Notes: a model not told the origin generated them from the letters alone. Numbered from the stretch's first letter, positions 1-8,457 are shown. The stretch: DNA of 64,000 nt from UBA6109 sp035366835 (GCA_035366835.1 DAOSIS010000006.1:70506-134505); one strand, 5' to 3'. Translations and numbers: made by a program.

Positions 1-75
1 GGAGTTTCGGGATCTTATCTCTCAACGGATCGGCCTCATCTTCCTTGAAAATCGGGAACTTGTCGGGGCCAATCC
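1..75. other. Window edge, possible partial gene on the minus strand
   Basis: No complete gene. On the minus strand a short frame stays open from just past the stop of the next gene to the window edge and would encode a charged segment rich in Asp, Glu, Lys and Pro. It has no ATG, GTG or TTG start, so it may be the tail of the neighbouring protein in a shifted frame, or chance. Low confidence. Confidence 0.2.
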
Positions 76-522
76 TTATTCCATAGAAGTCGGACGCTTG
101 TCAACCTTACCCTTCATTCTCCGAATCTTCATTTGCAGGGATTCCGCGATGTCAAGCAATTCTCTTTCCGCAGCCGGGGTCAGTTTTCCATATGCGACCA
201 TGTGTTTCGGCTCGATTTTTTCAAGAGACATCTCCGCAAAGGCGAGCGATGTCGACACATAACGATAAGAACTCACGGAAGGCGGGTCAGGGGATATGGA
301 TAGATTTTCCATGATTGACCTCACCGTTTCGCGGAAATCGCTGATTCCTTCCTTCAAGATTTCCTGCCTCTCCATAGGGAAATCCGCAACATATTCCGGG
401 AAAGGAGAGTCATGATCTACGTCTGACACGATTCTTTCCGCATCGAACAACAGTCCATCCACGTATCGGAGGATCAAGAGGAGGGTATGCAGATGATTGG
501 GTGTAAGATTTGTGGAGCCCAT
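76..522 (-). CDS. Hypothetical protein, 148 aa
   Basis: I do not recognise this protein. It is soluble-looking, with no signal peptide and no membrane segment. It is acidic in the first 60 residues and basic near the C-terminus (residues 128-143, rich in Lys and Arg). Much of it looks helical. It is the last gene of a minus-strand series (P-loop ATPase, CPxC protein, this gene), 38 bases after the CPxC gene, so it is probably co-transcribed. An open but startless minus-strand frame continues just past its TAA stop, so a frameshift near the C-terminus is possible but not shown. Confidence 0.6.
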   Translation of the reverse strand: MGSTNLTPNHLHTLLLILRYVDGLLFDAERIVSDVDHDSPFPEYVADFPMERQEILKEGISDFRETVRSIMENLSISPDPPSVSSYRYVSTSLAFAEMSLEKIEPKHMVAYGKLTPAAERELLDIAESLQMKIRRMKGKVDKRPTSME

Positions 523-560
523 GCTTTCTGCCCCTTGCGTTTCTTGCCGGAACCGCCCGA

Positions 561-1256
561 TCAGCCATGGCGGTCCATTGGAACCGAGAGTTGTTTCCCA
601 CCTGCAATTTTCACCAATGCCCGATATGAGGCGTCTTTCTCGTCCCGCTCCAAGAGATGACGCTCCAAGGCATTGTGTTTCCGGACATAGCCTTGCATGG
701 CGCGCGCGATTTTGTGGAGCTGTTCAGCCGCCGTCTGCAGCAGGAAACGGACAACATCGGCGGATGCGGAGGCGGCACAAGCCATTCGGAGATGATAGAG
801 ACAAAGCCCCTGCGATTCTGCGTAGGCAAGCCGATCACCGGAATCATCCAGCAGCCAGAGGAACGAACGGACAAGTTCGTTTTCCCTCCCGAGGACAAAC
901 ATGCAGAGCGGGCATCCATTCTTATTTGCCAAGACAGGAAGCTTCATATGGGCGGTTGCATGAAGGGCGAATTCCTCCATACGTTCTGCGATGAACTCTA
1001 GAAATTGCCGGTGCCCGGCCGCGATGCCTTTCGAACTGGAGAACGCTGCCAACTGCCAGGTGTGGAAAGGGCAATAACCGCCCGAAGCCGCATATTCGTT
1101 TTGTGCTGCGTCATCGTCTGCAAGAATTTTTTGCCTGCGGGAAAGATGCTCGATGAGGGCATCCGTCAGCGCAGCGCAGATAGGGCAACTTCGGCTGCTG
1201 AAGGGAAAAGACGAATTCATTTGTTCAAGCTTCTCTGTTCCGGTTTCGAGACCCAT
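561..1256 (-). CDS. Cys-rich protein with two CPxC...CxxH modules (DUF6062-like)
   Basis: The 231-aa protein has two repeated modules. The first has CPIC near residue 24 and CPFH near residue 62. The second has CPLC near residue 115 and CLYH near residue 151. Each therefore offers a C-x2-C plus C-x2-H set that could bind zinc or another metal. This pattern resembles the uncharacterised DUF6062 family; the assignment is from memory of the pattern. The start overlaps the end of the upstream P-loop ATPase by 32 bases, which suggests translational coupling. A GGAG lies 9 bases before the ATG. Function unknown; the context suggests it works with the ATPase. Confidence 0.6.
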   Translation of the reverse strand: MGLETGTEKLEQMNSSFPFSSRSCPICAALTDALIEHLSRRQKILADDDAAQNEYAASGGYCPFHTWQLAAFSSSKGIAAGHRQFLEFIAERMEEFALHATAHMKLPVLANKNGCPLCMFVLGRENELVRSFLWLLDDSGDRLAYAESQGLCLYHLRMACAASASADVVRFLLQTAAEQLHKIARAMQGYVRKHNALERHLLERDEKDASYRALVKIAGGKQLSVPMDRHG

Positions 1257-1932
1257 CGGTTCTTTTCTCCATGTCGTTTCTTCGACATGCCGCCAGTCTT
1301 TCCGTAATCAATAGGGGATAACCGCGACACAGTTGCGCCAATGTCCTGATATATTCTTCGCTCCAGGATGGCGTGCGCTTCCGCGAGAAGGAACGGAATA
1401 TCTCGCAGACGCTTTCCAGGTCGAGACGATGGAGCGTCATGAATTCCACCGGCGTCAATGCCGCCCGCAGCAAGAAAAGTTCTTTCTCCGGCAGGAAGGA
1501 TTCTGCAATCGCAATGATCTGAACATTTCCCTCTACAGTGAGGAAACGGACAAAATTGAGCTTCTGATGGGTCAGCTTCCCGATATTGTCCAGCACCAAT
1601 ACGAGGCGGCCTCTTTCTGATTCGGGATAGCGGTTGGCAATGCGATACCGTCGACCTTTGAATCTCGTACGCGTCTTATCCAATCCCAAGCGGGCGTAGA
1701 TTTCCCTGCATGCCTTGCCCGCCGTTTCCGAAAAATCGCCGAAGACGAATTGTCGACGGGTCGCATCCAGCGCTGCAATGTGACGGATCAGTCGCGTCCT
1801 GCCGATCCCGTACTGTCCGCTCAAAATAAAATTATTGCCTTTTCCGACGGCCTTCCGAATGCGGGCGATTTCCTTTTGTCTTCCAAAGAAGGCATTCACC
1901 GTGATCCCCTCACCGATGCATAGGGAATGCAT
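1225..1932 (-). CDS. P-loop ATPase, AAA/STAND-like, 235 aa
   Basis: A small ATP-binding protein. It opens with the FFGRQKEI segment typical of STAND/AAA ATPases. It then has a Walker A (GQYGIGRT, about residues 39-46, with Arg in place of the usual Lys) and a Walker B (LVLVLDN, around residue 112). The Lys-to-Arg change makes ATP hydrolysis uncertain. The annotated ATG has no clear ribosome site. A GTG at 1899, 11 codons downstream, is preceded by GAGGGG at good spacing and begins just before the GRQKEI motif, so it may be the real start. It overlaps the next gene by 32 bases and lies about 200 bases beyond enolase. Role unknown. Confidence 0.6.
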   Translation of the reverse strand: MHSLCIGEGITVNAFFGRQKEIARIRKAVGKGNNFILSGQYGIGRTRLIRHIAALDATRRQFVFGDFSETAGKACREIYARLGLDKTRTRFKGRRYRIANRYPESERGRLVLVLDNIGKLTHQKLNFVRFLTVEGNVQIIAIAESFLPEKELFLLRAALTPVEFMTLHRLDLESVCEIFRSFSRKRTPSWSEEYIRTLAQLCRGYPLLITERLAACRRNDMEKRTDGSRNRNREA

Positions 1933-2139
1933 CGTCTTCGGGAGAAGAATTCATCCTGAACCGTCTCAGCCGCTATGTGACGACCAGGACGGACCATGTC
2001 GACAACCGGACAAGGCTCTGGCATGTGCTCCCCATCACACGATCATAAAGGGGCCGAGCGTCCCATAAAGCCGATCCCGAGAAGATCGAAAGATTTCTCA
2101 GATCAGAGAGCGTTACAATGAACCCCATCACCGCGTCGT
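1933..2139. other. Intergenic, 207 bases, no feature recognised
   Basis: This stretch lies between enolase and the P-loop ATPase gene, both on the minus strand. I see no convincing terminator with a U tract, and no promoter I would defend. The two genes may be in one long transcript, but that is not shown. Confidence 0.3.
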
Positions 2140-3426
2140 CTACGGCGAACAACGATGAAAAGGATTTTCGAAGACCGCCGCCCTGCCGAGTTCTTCCTCG
2201 ATCTCGACCAGGCGGTTGTACTTCGCGATCCGTTCGCTCCGGCATGCGGAGCCGGACTTGATCTGGCCTCCTCCCATGGCCACGGCAAAATCGGCCATGA
2301 ACGTGCCCTCCGTTTCCCCGGACCGATGGGAGATGACGAAGCCCCACCCGGCCTTGCGGCAGAGGTTGATGGCCGCCATGGTTTCGGTGACCGTTCCGAT
2401 CTGGTTCAGCTTGATGAGGACCGCATTGGCCGTTTTCTCTTCGATCCCGCGCCCGATGAAACTGCTGTTGGTGACAAAGATATCGTCCCCCACGATCTGA
2501 ATTTTGCTCCCCTGTGCCTCCGTCTGCCTCCGGAAACCGTCCCAGTCGTTTTCCGCGAGTCCGTCCTCGATGGAGACGATCGGGTACTTTTCAATCCACC
2601 TTCCGTAAAACGCGATCATCTCCTCCGTGGTTTTCCGGCCTTGACCGGATTTTTCCAGGTTGTAATTTCCGTCTTCAAAGAAAGAGCTTGCCGCAGGGTC
2701 GAGCGCAAGGGCAATGTCCCTTCCGGGCTTGTAGCCGGCCGCTTCGATGGCCTCCAGAATCACCTCGCAGGCCTCGTCGTTGCTTTTCAGGTTGGGGGCG
2801 AACCCGCCCTCGTCGCCGACGCCGGTGGCGTATCCCTTTTTGCCAAGGATCTTCTTCAGGCGGTGAAAGGTCTCGGCGCCGTACCGCAGCGCCTCCGCAA
2901 AGGAGGGTGCACCCAGGGGGACGATCATGAACTCCTAGAAGTCGACGTTGTTTTCGGCGTGCTTGCCGCCGTTCAGGATATTCATCATGGGCACGGGAAG
3001 CCGACCGGCCCCGAATCCCCCCATGTAGGCGTAAAGGGGAAGCCCTGCTGCCTCGGCCTGCGCCCTGGCCACGGCCATGGAGACGCTGAGGATGGCGTTC
3101 GCCCCGAGCTTGGCCTTGTTGGGCGTTCCGTCCAACTGGATCATCAGGCGGTCGATCTCCGCCTGGCGGGAGGGGTCCATATCGATCAATACGGGCGTGA
3201 TGATTTCGTTGACATTGGCCACGGCCTTCAGGACGCCCTTCCCGCCGTAGCGTGTCCTTCCCCCGTCGCGCAGTTCAACGGCCTCGTTCTTCCCCGTCGA
3301 TGCACCGGAGGGACACGATGCCGAGACGCGGATGCCGTTGTCCAGCGTCACCGTCGTTTTCACCGTCGGATTGCCGCGTGAATCGAGAATCTCCAGGGCA
3401 TGGATGAATGCGATCTTTCTTTTCAT
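2140..3426 (-). pseudogene. eno: Enolase interrupted by an in-frame amber codon
   Basis: Enolase interconverts 2-phosphoglycerate and phosphoenolpyruvate in glycolysis and is the classic fluoride-inhibited enzyme. The frame has 428 sense-length codons, normal for the family, with family motifs throughout: LDSRGNPTV near the N-terminus, SGASTGKNEAVELRD, LGANAILSVSMA, GDEGGFAPNL, SIEDGLAENDWDGF, and SHRSGETEGTFMADFAVA plus GQIKSG near the C-terminus. Codon 164 (2935-2937) is TAG. In other enolases this site is the conserved Gln just before the catalytic Glu in QEFM, so one CAG-to-TAG change explains it. Both flanks stay in the same frame and look fully conserved, so the lesion is recent, a sequencing error, or suppressed. 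The start overlaps the dynamin-like stop as ATGA and has an AGGAGG site, showing translational coupling. Confidence 0.85.
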
Positions 3427-5114
3427 GGCGTTTTCCTTTCCTCCTGCAATTCGTTCCATTCGTTCATCTTTGCCGTCAGGGTGTCGATCGTCCGCCGAAT
3501 CTCTTCCGATCGTCCCCGCTCGCCTTCCAGCAGCGACTCGATCGTGGCCAGTTCGTCCCGGATATACCGGGCCGCCTGTTTCCGCATGTCTTCCATCGCC
3601 TTGTTGATGCAGGATTCCCACTGCGTCGTGAGACGGGACATGTTGATCTCCACGAGCCGCGGGATATGATTCCGGAAATGTCTTTCAAAAAGGGGCCGGA
3701 AGATAAGCATGGGGAAAAGGAACCAGAGAAGGTCGAAGTGAAAATCGAAGACCCGCCCCATCTCGAAATCGGTGCGTCCCGGTTCCGCCACTTCGATGGT
3801 CCATTCCGTTTCCGCGAGCGTTACCCCAAGAACGGTCTCGACATTTCTTCCGAGAACCGCTCTGAACGCTTCCAATGCCCGTTCCAGGCTGGCGTGGGTC
3901 TTTTTCAGCGTGCCGAAAAAATGCTTCTGTTCGGTACGTGAGATACCGTCCATCTCCGCGCTCACTCCCTCCCGCATCCATTCCTCGAAGCGCCGCGTGA
4001 GCTTCCAGAGATTGCCTTTCCAGTTCGGCAGTTCATCGGCCAATGAATCGGCCAGTTTCTTTGCAAGGGGATGGAGAAGGGGCTGCAGATGGCGCTCGAT
4101 GACCGTGCGGGTCTGGCCGGCGTTCTCGCGGGTGATGACGATCAGTTCCTCATACAACGAGGCATAGTTCAATTGTTCGCTTAGAATGAGTTCACGAATC
4201 TCCCGACGCTCTTTGTCCGCACGTTGAGAAGCCTTCAACGCAACATCGAGATAGGCGAGGCAGCTTTGCCCGATGGAATGAAACTTGTGACGGAGTATGC
4301 GGCGGAATTCGCGGTCCCGGTTGGCGGACAGCTTCCGGAACAGCTCCTCATCCAATGTCTTCCTGTATCTGTCCGTATCGATCTTCCTCGAGTAGAGGTA
4401 GATGGGAAAATCACGGTCCGTTTCGCGTGCAAGGGTCGTCCTGAAGAACCGGACCACCTCCTCCTGCTGTTCGACGGACAGGAGATCCGCCTTCGTCAGC
4501 ATCAGAACGATCCGCGGCGTATGGTTCATCAGTTCGCGGATGAGGAACAGATCGTGCTCGGACAGGGGCCGGTCGGAGCTGACGGCCAAAATGGCCGCGC
4601 CGACCTCCGGAAGCCAATGTTCGGAAGTCTCCATGTGGTACTTGAAGACGCTGCCCAGGCCCGGCGTATCGACGAAGCGCAGGCCTTTGTACGGTTCGAG
4701 AGCGGGGACTTCCAGGTCGACGAGTTCCACATTCCTCTCGTTGCCGGGATTCCGGGCCTCGGAAGTGTAATCCGCGATTGCTTCAAGGGGCACTTCGGAA
4801 CTCGTAGCGTCGAGAAAGGTGACGACAGCCCTCGCCCTCGGGCCGTACTGAAGCCTCGTGATTGCCGTGGTGACGGGGATGACGCCCACCGGCAAGAGGT
4901 CGCCCCTGATGAAGCTGTTGAGGAAAGAACTCTTGCCGGCTTTGAACTGGCCCAGAATCGCGACATCGATCAGGGGACTTTTACCCACCAGGCCTTCGCA
5001 AACCTCAAGCTGGCGGTACAGGGAGGCCATGCGGTATCGCCGGCAGGTATCCTGGAGGGTGGCAAAGAGAAGGCTTGCGGAATCCTGAAAACCGCTTCGG
5101 GTTTGTGAGGCCAT
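3423..5114 (-). CDS. Bacterial dynamin-like GTPase
   Basis: A 563-aa protein of the bacterial dynamin-like family, whose members bind and remodel membranes using GTP. The G domain has G1 GQFKAGKSS (residues 55-63), G3 DTPG (149-152) and G4 TKAD (207-210). A long helical region follows. A hydrophobic patch (FDLLWFLFPMLIF, about 455-470) could be a membrane-inserting paddle. The ATG comes directly after the U tract of a fluoride-riboswitch terminator, and its ribosome site (GAGGGAG) lies inside the terminator's 3' arm, so expression should depend on the riboswitch. The stop overlaps the enolase ATG. Why a membrane GTPase sits in a fluoride regulon is unknown; repair of fluoride-stressed membranes is a guess. 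Confidence 0.85.
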   Translation of the reverse strand: MASQTRSGFQDSASLLFATLQDTCRRYRMASLYRQLEVCEGLVGKSPLIDVAILGQFKAGKSSFLNSFIRGDLLPVGVIPVTTAITRLQYGPRARAVVTFLDATSSEVPLEAIADYTSEARNPGNERNVELVDLEVPALEPYKGLRFVDTPGLGSVFKYHMETSEHWLPEVGAAILAVSSDRPLSEHDLFLIRELMNHTPRIVLMLTKADLLSVEQQEEVVRFFRTTLARETDRDFPIYLYSRKIDTDRYRKTLDEELFRKLSANRDREFRRILRHKFHSIGQSCLAYLDVALKASQRADKERREIRELILSEQLNYASLYEELIVITRENAGQTRTVIERHLQPLLHPLAKKLADSLADELPNWKGNLWKLTRRFEEWMREGVSAEMDGISRTEQKHFFGTLKKTHASLERALEAFRAVLGRNVETVLGVTLAETEWTIEVAEPGRTDFEMGRVFDFHFDLLWFLFPMLIFRPLFERHFRNHIPRLVEINMSRLTTQWESCINKAMEDMRKQAARYIRDELATIESLLEGERGRSEEIRRTIDTLTAKMNEWNELQEERKTP

Positions 5115-5194
5115 AAAAAAACTCCCTCAGGTCATTGCCTTCAGGAGTTATCAGCCGGTTGGGCGGTTTTGGCGGAGGCGAACTCCATCGCCTC
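5115..5194 (-). ncRNA. Fluoride riboswitch (crcB motif) with overlapping terminator, copy 1
   Basis: Read on the minus strand, the leader begins GAGGCGAUGGAGUUCGCC, the first hairpin of the fluoride aptamer, with GGAGU in its loop. AAAACCG, a small hairpin and CUGAUAACUCC follow. ACUCC can pair with the GGAGU loop as the pseudoknot of the fluoride-bound form, or with GGGAGU 15-20 bases later to form a terminator followed by seven U. These choices are mutually exclusive, so fluoride should turn the genes on. The GAGGGAG ribosome site is in the terminator arm, so translation may be controlled too. It differs from copy 2 by only three changes, one being A for G in the conserved CUGAUGA segment. 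Identified from the known consensus; no covariance search was run. Confidence 0.85.
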
Positions 5195-5205
5195 AGGTGT
5201 CTCTC

Positions 5206-5233
5206 TCTATCACATGGGTTTCATCTGTGTCAA
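5206..5233 (-). promoter_or_regulatory. Sigma-70-type promoter for riboswitch copy 1
   Basis: On the minus strand a perfect TTGACA (5228-5233) is followed after 16 bases by GATAGA (5206-5211), a weak -10. The start point would fall near 5199, just before the aptamer at 5194, as expected for a riboswitch leader. Copy 2 has the same TTGACA, 16-base spacer and GATAG. Confidence 0.6.
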
Positions 5234-5344
5234 GGAAACCAAAACCTCACACAATAGCGGTTGCTTTTCGATTCACGATATCCGGCTCGGACCCTTTGCC
5301 ACAGGGAACGGCATCCGTTCAGGAAGAACGAGGCTTTCAAAGAG

Positions 5345-6877
5345 TCACCCTCCGTTTTCGACAGCAATCGTTTGAGCGGAAGCTGCGAATATCTCCTTAT
5401 ACAAGTCTTCGCCATAACTGGTTTGCAGCGGCTTCCCCTCCGTGATCTTGAAAGTTCGTTCCCCGTTCACCTGCCGTCCGGCACGCAGAAAAAGGGTCCC
5501 GTCCTTTTGGGTCGCATAGAGACTCCGGGTTAATTCATACATATGCGTTACAAATAGGATCCTGATCCCTTTTTCTGATAAAGCCCGCACGATCTGTCCT
5601 GCGATTTCCGAGCCTTCTCGTTCGTTGGTCGCAACGAGCGATTCGTTGAAAAGGATCATCGAGTTTGGCTTTACCTTCTCCACGATATCGCTCATTCTTC
5701 TCAGTTCTTCGTCCAGCTTCCCGCTCTTCATGGAGGCATCCTCTTCCCGTTTATAGTGTGTGAAGACGCCGTCACAGACGGTGGAACAAAAAGCCCCGGC
5801 GGGCACAAACATGCCGCATTGCATCATCAGTTGGGCCAAACCGACACTCCGCAAGAAAGTTGATTTCCCGCCTTGATTGGCGCCTGTAATGATCACGGGG
5901 TTCTTCCCATCGGCATCCACATCGTTGCCCACCACTTTCCTTCCCATCGTCAAGGCCAGGCAAACATCGTATAATTCCCGAAAAGACATCCGATGGCCTC
6001 GGACGCGATCCAGAGGAGTTGGAAAGACAACGGGCGCTCCTATCCTGTCAAGATCGTCATGTAGGTTCAGGCAACCGATGTAAAAAGCGAGCTCTGTTCT
6101 CAAGAGGCCAAAGAAGTGGTCAACATGACTAGCGGACTGAGCAAGGGCGTTGGCGACGAGATTGATTCCCCTGTCTCTCAACTCAGAAAGGGCTCGTGCG
6201 CCGCTTTCATCGCGTTCGTCAAGCGTATAGGTGAATTTGTCTGTTTTCATGGCAAAGATCCGCTTGATCCAATTCCGCTCAATGTCTTTCGGTTTGAGCA
6301 ACACGTAATTGTCGCCTTCGTTGCCCGGTCCCAGTTCGGCGCTGATTGGAATCCCATCGCGAAACTCCAATCGCCTGAGATGGTCTTGAACTCCGATGAT
6401 GTAATCATCATCAAGTTCTCTGCGGATCATTGCAAAGAATGTCCTGAAACCCTCCGACCGGAAGTCGCCGGCATGTTCATCGGCAATATGTTTGAGTTCT
6501 TTCAGGCAGCCCACATACACCTGCAGCATTTTTCTCGAATTGCTTAGTGTCGAGCTTGGATATCTGCCGAAATTGCCGAACCACCACAGACTTCTCCTGC
6601 TTTCGATGGACTGCAACGAAATATCGTATATCTCCTTGACGACGGAAGGTTTATTCAGGCAGTCCTTCAGAATGTCCTGCCGGTATCGTATTTCCCCCGG
6701 ATCGCTCAAACTGGAAAAAAACGCTTTCTTTGCGACTTCGGACAGGAAATCGTCACCCTGTGCCATGGCATTGAACAACGTGTTCAACGCAAGATCCTTT
6801 GTCAGGGTTTCCTGGTTCCAGGGAATTTTCCGCTGAAGATCAAAATCCCGATCAGGATGCATGAGGAAGACTTTCAT
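5345..6877 (-). CDS. MutS-like ATPase, second of a pair (MutS B)
   Basis: A 510-aa MutS-family protein with lever/clamp-like helices and the MutS ABC-type ATPase, but without the N-terminal mismatch-binding and connector domains of repair MutS. The Walker A is TGANQGGKST (331-340). The Walker B region is MILFNES (407-413), keeping the Glu but with Asn for the usual Asp. FVTHMYEL is the H-loop region. Such short MutS-like proteins have no firm function. The start overlaps the end of MutS A by 26 bases, so the pair is translationally coupled and perhaps forms a heterodimer. The gene ends 150 bases before riboswitch copy 1. Expression is probably driven from riboswitch copy 2, upstream of MutS A. 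Confidence 0.8.
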   Translation of the reverse strand: MKVFLMHPDRDFDLQRKIPWNQETLTKDLALNTLFNAMAQGDDFLSEVAKKAFFSSLSDPGEIRYRQDILKDCLNKPSVVKEIYDISLQSIESRRSLWWFGNFGRYPSSTLSNSRKMLQVYVGCLKELKHIADEHAGDFRSEGFRTFFAMIRRELDDDYIIGVQDHLRRLEFRDGIPISAELGPGNEGDNYVLLKPKDIERNWIKRIFAMKTDKFTYTLDERDESGARALSELRDRGINLVANALAQSASHVDHFFGLLRTELAFYIGCLNLHDDLDRIGAPVVFPTPLDRVRGHRMSFRELYDVCLALTMGRKVVGNDVDADGKNPVIITGANQGGKSTFLRSVGLAQLMMQCGMFVPAGAFCSTVCDGVFTHYKREEDASMKSGKLDEELRRMSDIVEKVKPNSMILFNESLVATNEREGSEIAGQIVRALSEKGIRILFVTHMYELTRSLYATQKDGTLFLRAGRQVNGERTFKITEGKPLQTSYGEDLYKEIFAASAQTIAVENGG

Positions 6878-8411
6878 GTTCTACGCGCTCCTTCAGGCAA
6901 TCATAGGTTAGACCGTATTTCTCGGCGATCGAGATGGCGTAAGCAAGTCCATCGGCGGGTTTTCTCACAATCTTAAAAGTTCGCAGGGTTGGGTTCTCCG
7001 GGACAACCGTACTGACCATGCTTACGGTTTCTCCGCCTGAGGACGCCAATTCCACGATGAAGGTCACCCAGACGCACAGCAGGTCCATTTGCCGTATTCT
7101 CTTCATTACCTTTTCGCTCAAGAATATGGCGTCTGCTAACGCGGTCGAGATGAAGACCTCATTCAAGATGATGATGCTGTCTGAAGTGGCCTGATTCAGT
7201 ATCGCATGGATTCTGATCAGGTCATCCTGCAGTTTTCCGCGTAGATTCTTGATGTTTTCCTCTTTTTCAAAATGAGCAAAAATCCGGTCGAACAGGAAAA
7301 GCCTCGCATCCCTACCCGGGACGGGACAACCCAAACAGGCCAGATAATGCAATTGCCCGAAAGTGCGTGCGAAGGTCGTTTTGCCGCCTTGATTCGGTCC
7401 TGAGACGACAAAGATCCGTTCCCTGCCTTTGAGGTAGAAGTCATTACACACAATGGACGTTTTTGCAGAAACGAGTTTATGGGCAAGGGCCAGATCGAAT
7501 CCTTCGCAACTGTAAACTTCTTTGTCCCTGTTCGATATCTCCGGATAGCAAAATTTCATTCCTTCTCGTTGGAATCGTGCGATGTGGTCCAGATAGGCGA
7601 TGTAAAATTGTACCTCCCGGTCGAAAACGCTGATTTTTCCATCCAGGAAACGGATGTTTCTTGCGCAGTAATTGGAAAGATTGGCGAAGAGTTCCGGATG
7701 CAATTCCGCCACAAAATCCAGAATTGCCGCTTCAACGTGGTTCATGCCTGACCGGATGGGCAGTTTTGCCCGATAATCTTCCACGGCGCCCTGTCTGAAT
7801 TTCTTAAATGTTTCCTCCACCTCTGCGCTATAATCGTTTTCGGGCTCATGTTTGCGAACCGTGACGCGGTCTCCTCTGACGATCAGGCAGTATTTCACGC
7901 CTGACAGATCGTGTTTGAGTCTTTCCGTTTCCGCCGACAACGACGTGAACCCGGAGGATTCGATACAGGTCATGACATGTTTGCGAAAATCTGAAAGACC
8001 TCGCGATTTCAGATCCGCTCGGCTTAAATCACGCCCCAAGCCTGTAACGGCATCGCAATAGATTCCTATCGCCTCCAGGAACCATCCTTCCTTGTGGCGT
8101 TTGAAGTGGAGTCTCTCGATCAAACCCAGGTAGCGCCGCATTTTCTGCATCTTGCGTGAGAACTTTCTTATCGCTTCGAGCAGGATCTTGTTTTCGAGAT
8201 CCTGCATGATTTCCTGACGATACCGGATCGCATCGATGGTCTTTAAGGGATGATGGAAGAATGGTTTTAAATTGTACTCATCCAGGCCTGCAGTGACGGC
8301 GCTTATGATCTGGTCAATATTCAGATCGACAAGGAAATCGGGGGGGGCAAGGGCAGCGGTCTCTTTCAGGTTGTCTTCAATTCTCTCGAACAGGATGCTG
8401 TTGAAGGCCAT
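6852..8411 (-). CDS. MutS-like ATPase, first of a pair (MutS A)
   Basis: A 519-aa paralogue of the next gene, with the same layout: helical core, then a C-terminal MutS ATPase. The Walker A is GPNQGGKTT (338-346) and the Walker B region is IIILNEVF (413-420). The two proteins share a segment near residue 60 (IRYRQEIMQDL here, IRYRQDILKDC in the partner). The DNA mismatch-binding N-domain is absent. A GGAGG lies 13 bases before the ATG, rather far. The gene follows riboswitch copy 2, whose terminator ends 158 bases upstream. MutS-like genes with fluoride riboswitches are, to my recollection, a recurring but unexplained association. The pair is likely regulated by fluoride; the substrate is unknown. 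Confidence 0.8.
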   Translation of the reverse strand: MAFNSILFERIEDNLKETAALAPPDFLVDLNIDQIISAVTAGLDEYNLKPFFHHPLKTIDAIRYRQEIMQDLENKILLEAIRKFSRKMQKMRRYLGLIERLHFKRHKEGWFLEAIGIYCDAVTGLGRDLSRADLKSRGLSDFRKHVMTCIESSGFTSLSAETERLKHDLSGVKYCLIVRGDRVTVRKHEPENDYSAEVEETFKKFRQGAVEDYRAKLPIRSGMNHVEAAILDFVAELHPELFANLSNYCARNIRFLDGKISVFDREVQFYIAYLDHIARFQREGMKFCYPEISNRDKEVYSCEGFDLALAHKLVSAKTSIVCNDFYLKGRERIFVVSGPNQGGKTTFARTFGQLHYLACLGCPVPGRDARLFLFDRIFAHFEKEENIKNLRGKLQDDLIRIHAILNQATSDSIIILNEVFISTALADAIFLSEKVMKRIRQMDLLCVWVTFIVELASSGGETVSMVSTVVPENPTLRTFKIVRKPADGLAYAISIAEKYGLTYDCLKERVEHESLPHAS

Positions 8412-8457
8412 GAGATTCTTGAATCCTCCATCATGTTTGAATTGGTCTCTTTTTTCT

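Noticed and set aside
2935..2937. TAG in enolase as pyrrolysine or as recoded Gln
   Set aside because: TAG is used as the ordinary stop of many genes here (for example those ending at 22838, 27862, 39626, 59231, 61239 and 63797, and enolase itself at 2140), so general recoding is unlikely, and no pyl genes are seen.
2155..3381. Long plus-strand open frame opposite enolase
   Set aside because: Shadow of the real gene in GC-rich DNA: low-complexity, Gly/Arg/Asp-rich, no family motifs, no ribosome site.
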